Part shown: one piece after another, positions 62,618 through 64,000 of the stretch
How the letters are laid out: the number at the start of each line of letters is the position of its first letter
Position numbering within the stretch: position 1 is the first letter of the stretch
NCBI GenBank assembly: GCA_910585625.1
Contig: CAJUFQ010000002.1
Span: 128,135-192,134 of the forward strand
Direction of reading: 5' to 3'
Length of the DNA stretch: 64,000 nt
Source: an uncultured Lachnospiraceae bacterium
GTDB taxonomy: Bacteria; Bacillota; Clostridia; Lachnospirales; Lachnospiraceae
Notes under the pieces: model-generated
Databases searched by the model: none
Told to the model about the DNA's origin: nothing
Seen by the model: only the letters and a program-made list of their open reading frames with translations
Made by a program: the position numbers and the translations under genes

Positions 62618-62654
62618 ATCCGCGCCTCATTATCCGTTATTTTCACTAATAAGT

Positions 62655-62682
62655 ATTTCGGTTATAGTGCGGGAAAACTTTA
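62655..62682 (-). promoter_or_regulatory. sigma-D (flagellar) promoter
   Basis: On the minus strand TAAAGTTTT (within 62674-62682) and, 16 bases after its TAAA, ACCGAAAT (62655-62662), close to the TAAA-N15-GCCGATAT consensus. It lies about 40 bases before the DUF6240-like start and would place the flagellin cluster under flagellar control. Confidence 0.5.
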
Positions 62683-62708
62683 TGATTTATTTGAATCGTA
62701 CATCAGGA

Positions 62709-62946
62709 AGAACAAAGTGGGCAAGTCGACTTCAACTCCCTTATTCCTTCAATCTTGAGGGGGATTGCACACTTTGCTGCGCTGAGCGCAAGTTTGTCCT
62801 AAGTGGTACCTGGCTTGCCTGAGGGATTCCTTAGGATGGTCACGTAGCGACATGTTTCTTCTTGCACGAGTCCGCATATTATTTTTTGTCTTATAGGAAA
62901 GACACTTTTACGCCTCAGCGTGACAAGATCTTTCCTATGAGACAAG
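62709..62946. repeat. hairpin-rich intergenic repeat, copy 2
   Basis: It matches copy 1 (9432-9626) in order and content: AGAACAAAG start, TTGAGGG, CTTTGCTGCGC, CTTCTTGC and the terminal hairpin TCTTATAGGAAAGAC / GTCTTTCCTATGAGAC-like arms with CGCC/GCGTG inside. It carries about 45 extra bases around 62795-62850 (including a TCCTAAG/CTTAGGA pair). It occupies most of the 62618-62996 gap. Confidence 0.7.
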
Positions 62947-62978
62947 AAAACCCCCAGCTATAAGGTTACAGCCAGAGG
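62946..62978 (-). terminator. terminator of the DUF2284 gene
   Basis: On the minus strand CCTCTGGCT pairs with AGCTGGGGG (several G-U pairs) and is followed by TTTTCTTGT. It lies about 20 bases past the stop at 62997 and abuts the intergenic repeat. Confidence 0.55.
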
Positions 62979-62996
62979 ATTGTAATTGTTACCCAC

Positions 62997-63617
62997 TTAA
63001 TCAACAATATATTTTAGATAGCTTTCCTGCAGATATTCCAGGGAAAGCTCCTCATTTGTCAAAATGCCGCAGACCACGGAAGTATATTGGGGCGGGCATT
63101 TCCTCTGGTACCACAGTAATGGTTTTCCAAAACATCCTTCCACCAGCCGGCCGACATCAACTCCTAACGCCTCAAAACTGTACGCCATTAAATCAGGATG
63201 GGCGCAGGGCATCCCTATCTTTCGCCTGCACGGCTTGCATAGCCTGCAGCTCCCTGTCGATATGCAGCTTCCATGGAGCCTTGCCATTTCACGGATGAAC
63301 CTGTCCGCCCTTGATTTCAATATGCTATTTGCAGCTTTGACTTTCAGATAATCATTTTTAATATAGGAAAACTGCATCAAATCAGCATGTGCAAAAATGA
63401 TATACAAACGCTGCCAGTTTGAGGCAAAATCCCCAAATAATGGAGCAAAAGGCGGGCATGACCATTTATGTCCATAATTCGGGCATCCTGTTCGGCAAAG
63501 ATTGTCAAAGTTTTCTTTCTCTTCATAGGATGCACATGTGTCTGGATTCGCAAGGCACATTTCAACCGTATATTGAATTGTAGCTGATTTTGTCGTTGCA
63601 CAATGAGTAAATACCAT
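62997..63617 (-). CDS. DUF2284 predicted metal-binding protein
   Basis: A 206-residue soluble protein rich in cysteine: CRTGCPNYGHKWSCPPFAP near residues 42-60, CISTGSCRLCKPCRRKIGMPCAHPD near 116-140, and KCPPQY near the end. This Cys spacing matches DUF2284, predicted iron-sulphur or zinc proteins of anaerobes with unknown function. The gene lies 12 bp after the unknown gene upstream, so the two may be cotranscribed. Confidence 0.82.
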   Translation of the reverse strand: MVFTHCATTKSATIQYTVEMCLANPDTCASYEEKENFDNLCRTGCPNYGHKWSCPPFAPLFGDFASNWQRLYIIFAHADLMQFSYIKNDYLKVKAANSILKSRADRFIREMARLHGSCISTGSCRLCKPCRRKIGMPCAHPDLMAYSFEALGVDVGRLVEGCFGKPLLWYQRKCPPQYTSVVCGILTNEELSLEYLQESYLKYIVD

Positions 63618-63629
63618 AAATAACCCATC

Positions 63630-63983
63630 CTATTTTAATAAAAATATCGTAAACTCACCACAGGCCCATTTGGAATGGTTAGCTAACTCTTTAATCTCTC
63701 CGTCTTTTTCCATTCTCATGACGCCACACTCACTCTTATTCCTTGTTAAGAACCTAACTTCCTTCTCCCAGTCTATATTGATTTTTTTATAAAATTCCTT
63801 TCCAAATGCTATTTTCGTACTGTCATCCGAATTATATTTAATCATCCCTGTCAGTTCAGACGCCGAATCCTGCAATATCTTTAATTCCAGAGAGACTTCT
63901 ACCTCTCCACATTTAATCGACAGTTTCCTCACAAAAGAAAAATTCCTAGGGAAACGCTGATTAATTAGCCTTACACTCAGCAT
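63630..63983 (-). CDS. unknown small protein
   Basis: A 117-residue protein that I do not recognise. It has no signal peptide or membrane helix and an even mix of charged residues (LSIKCGEVEVSLELKILQ, FGKEFYKKINIDWEKEV, WACGEFTIFLL). The strand-rich pattern suggests a small beta domain. ATG 63983 follows CGGGGATA, a weak ribosome site. It lies 12 bp upstream of the DUF2284 gene. The window edge is 17 bases away, so its upstream context is not visible. Confidence 0.5.
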   Translation of the reverse strand: MLSVRLINQRFPRNFSFVRKLSIKCGEVEVSLELKILQDSASELTGMIKYNSDDSTKIAFGKEFYKKINIDWEKEVRFLTRNKSECGVMRMEKDGEIKELANHSKWACGEFTIFLLK

Positions 63984-64000
63984 TATCCCCGTTTGCTAAA

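Overview
The window comes from an anaerobic, spore-forming, flagellated Firmicute, most likely a member of the Lachnospiraceae. The evidence is a class III (oxygen-sensitive) ribonucleotide reductase, a BofA sporulation protein with a YaaL/DUF2508 neighbour, a SleB-type hydrolase, a flagellin/FliS locus, a Clostridia-style Tad pilus operon with a DUF5702-type protein, and small proteins I recognise as Lachnospiraceae families (DUF6145, DUF6240). I read the taxonomy from gene content only.

Positions 1-26.2 kb are accessory. The window opens with the tail of a CytX-like transporter and a 3'-truncated thiamine diphosphokinase. This is fused at a deletion scar to a 5'-truncated TnpW-like fragment and a TnpX/TndX-type large serine recombinase. 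A 2121-residue secreted LamG/FIVAR/Big_2 protein follows. From 9.7 to 26.2 kb lies a defence-type island. It holds a three-gene operon (NrdG activase, cone-less NrdD, and a protein kinase/NB-ARC/TPR STAND protein), an internally deleted IS copy whose ends carry outward -10 elements, and a divergent gene of unknown function. It also holds an Fst-like type I toxin with a convergent antisense RNA, and a five-gene LlaJI-like restriction system with two m5C methyltransferases, a separate putative B3 DNA-binding subunit, a McrB-like GTPase and a PD-(D/E)XK nuclease.

From 26.2 to 46.5 kb the genes are mostly housekeeping: lysS fused to an HD domain, greA, dusB, coaX, a DUF6145 gene, birA and argF, then an SPFH/NfeD pair. 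Next come a SleB-type hydrolase with a 14-residue repeat tract, a chemoreceptor, pgi, a soluble chemoreceptor-like protein paired with a FIST sensor, murG, a HIT protein and a flavodoxin/SCP2 fusion. A 313-bp foldback element lies between murG and the HIT gene.

From 46.6 to 56.2 kb a single minus-strand Tad/Flp pilus operon runs tadV, tadZ, cpaF, tadB, tadC, flp, DUF5702, TadE-like, A24 peptidase, TadE-like, FHA. It includes a 57-residue Flp pilin gene. Upstream of it, decayed copies of bofA and tadV record a tandem duplication. The window ends with divergent yaaL and bofA, then fliS, flagellin and a large DUF6240-like repeat protein behind a sigma-D-like promoter, and finally a DUF2284 protein and an unknown gene. 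Three copies of a hairpin-rich intergenic repeat occur at 9.4, 35.6 and 62.7 kb.
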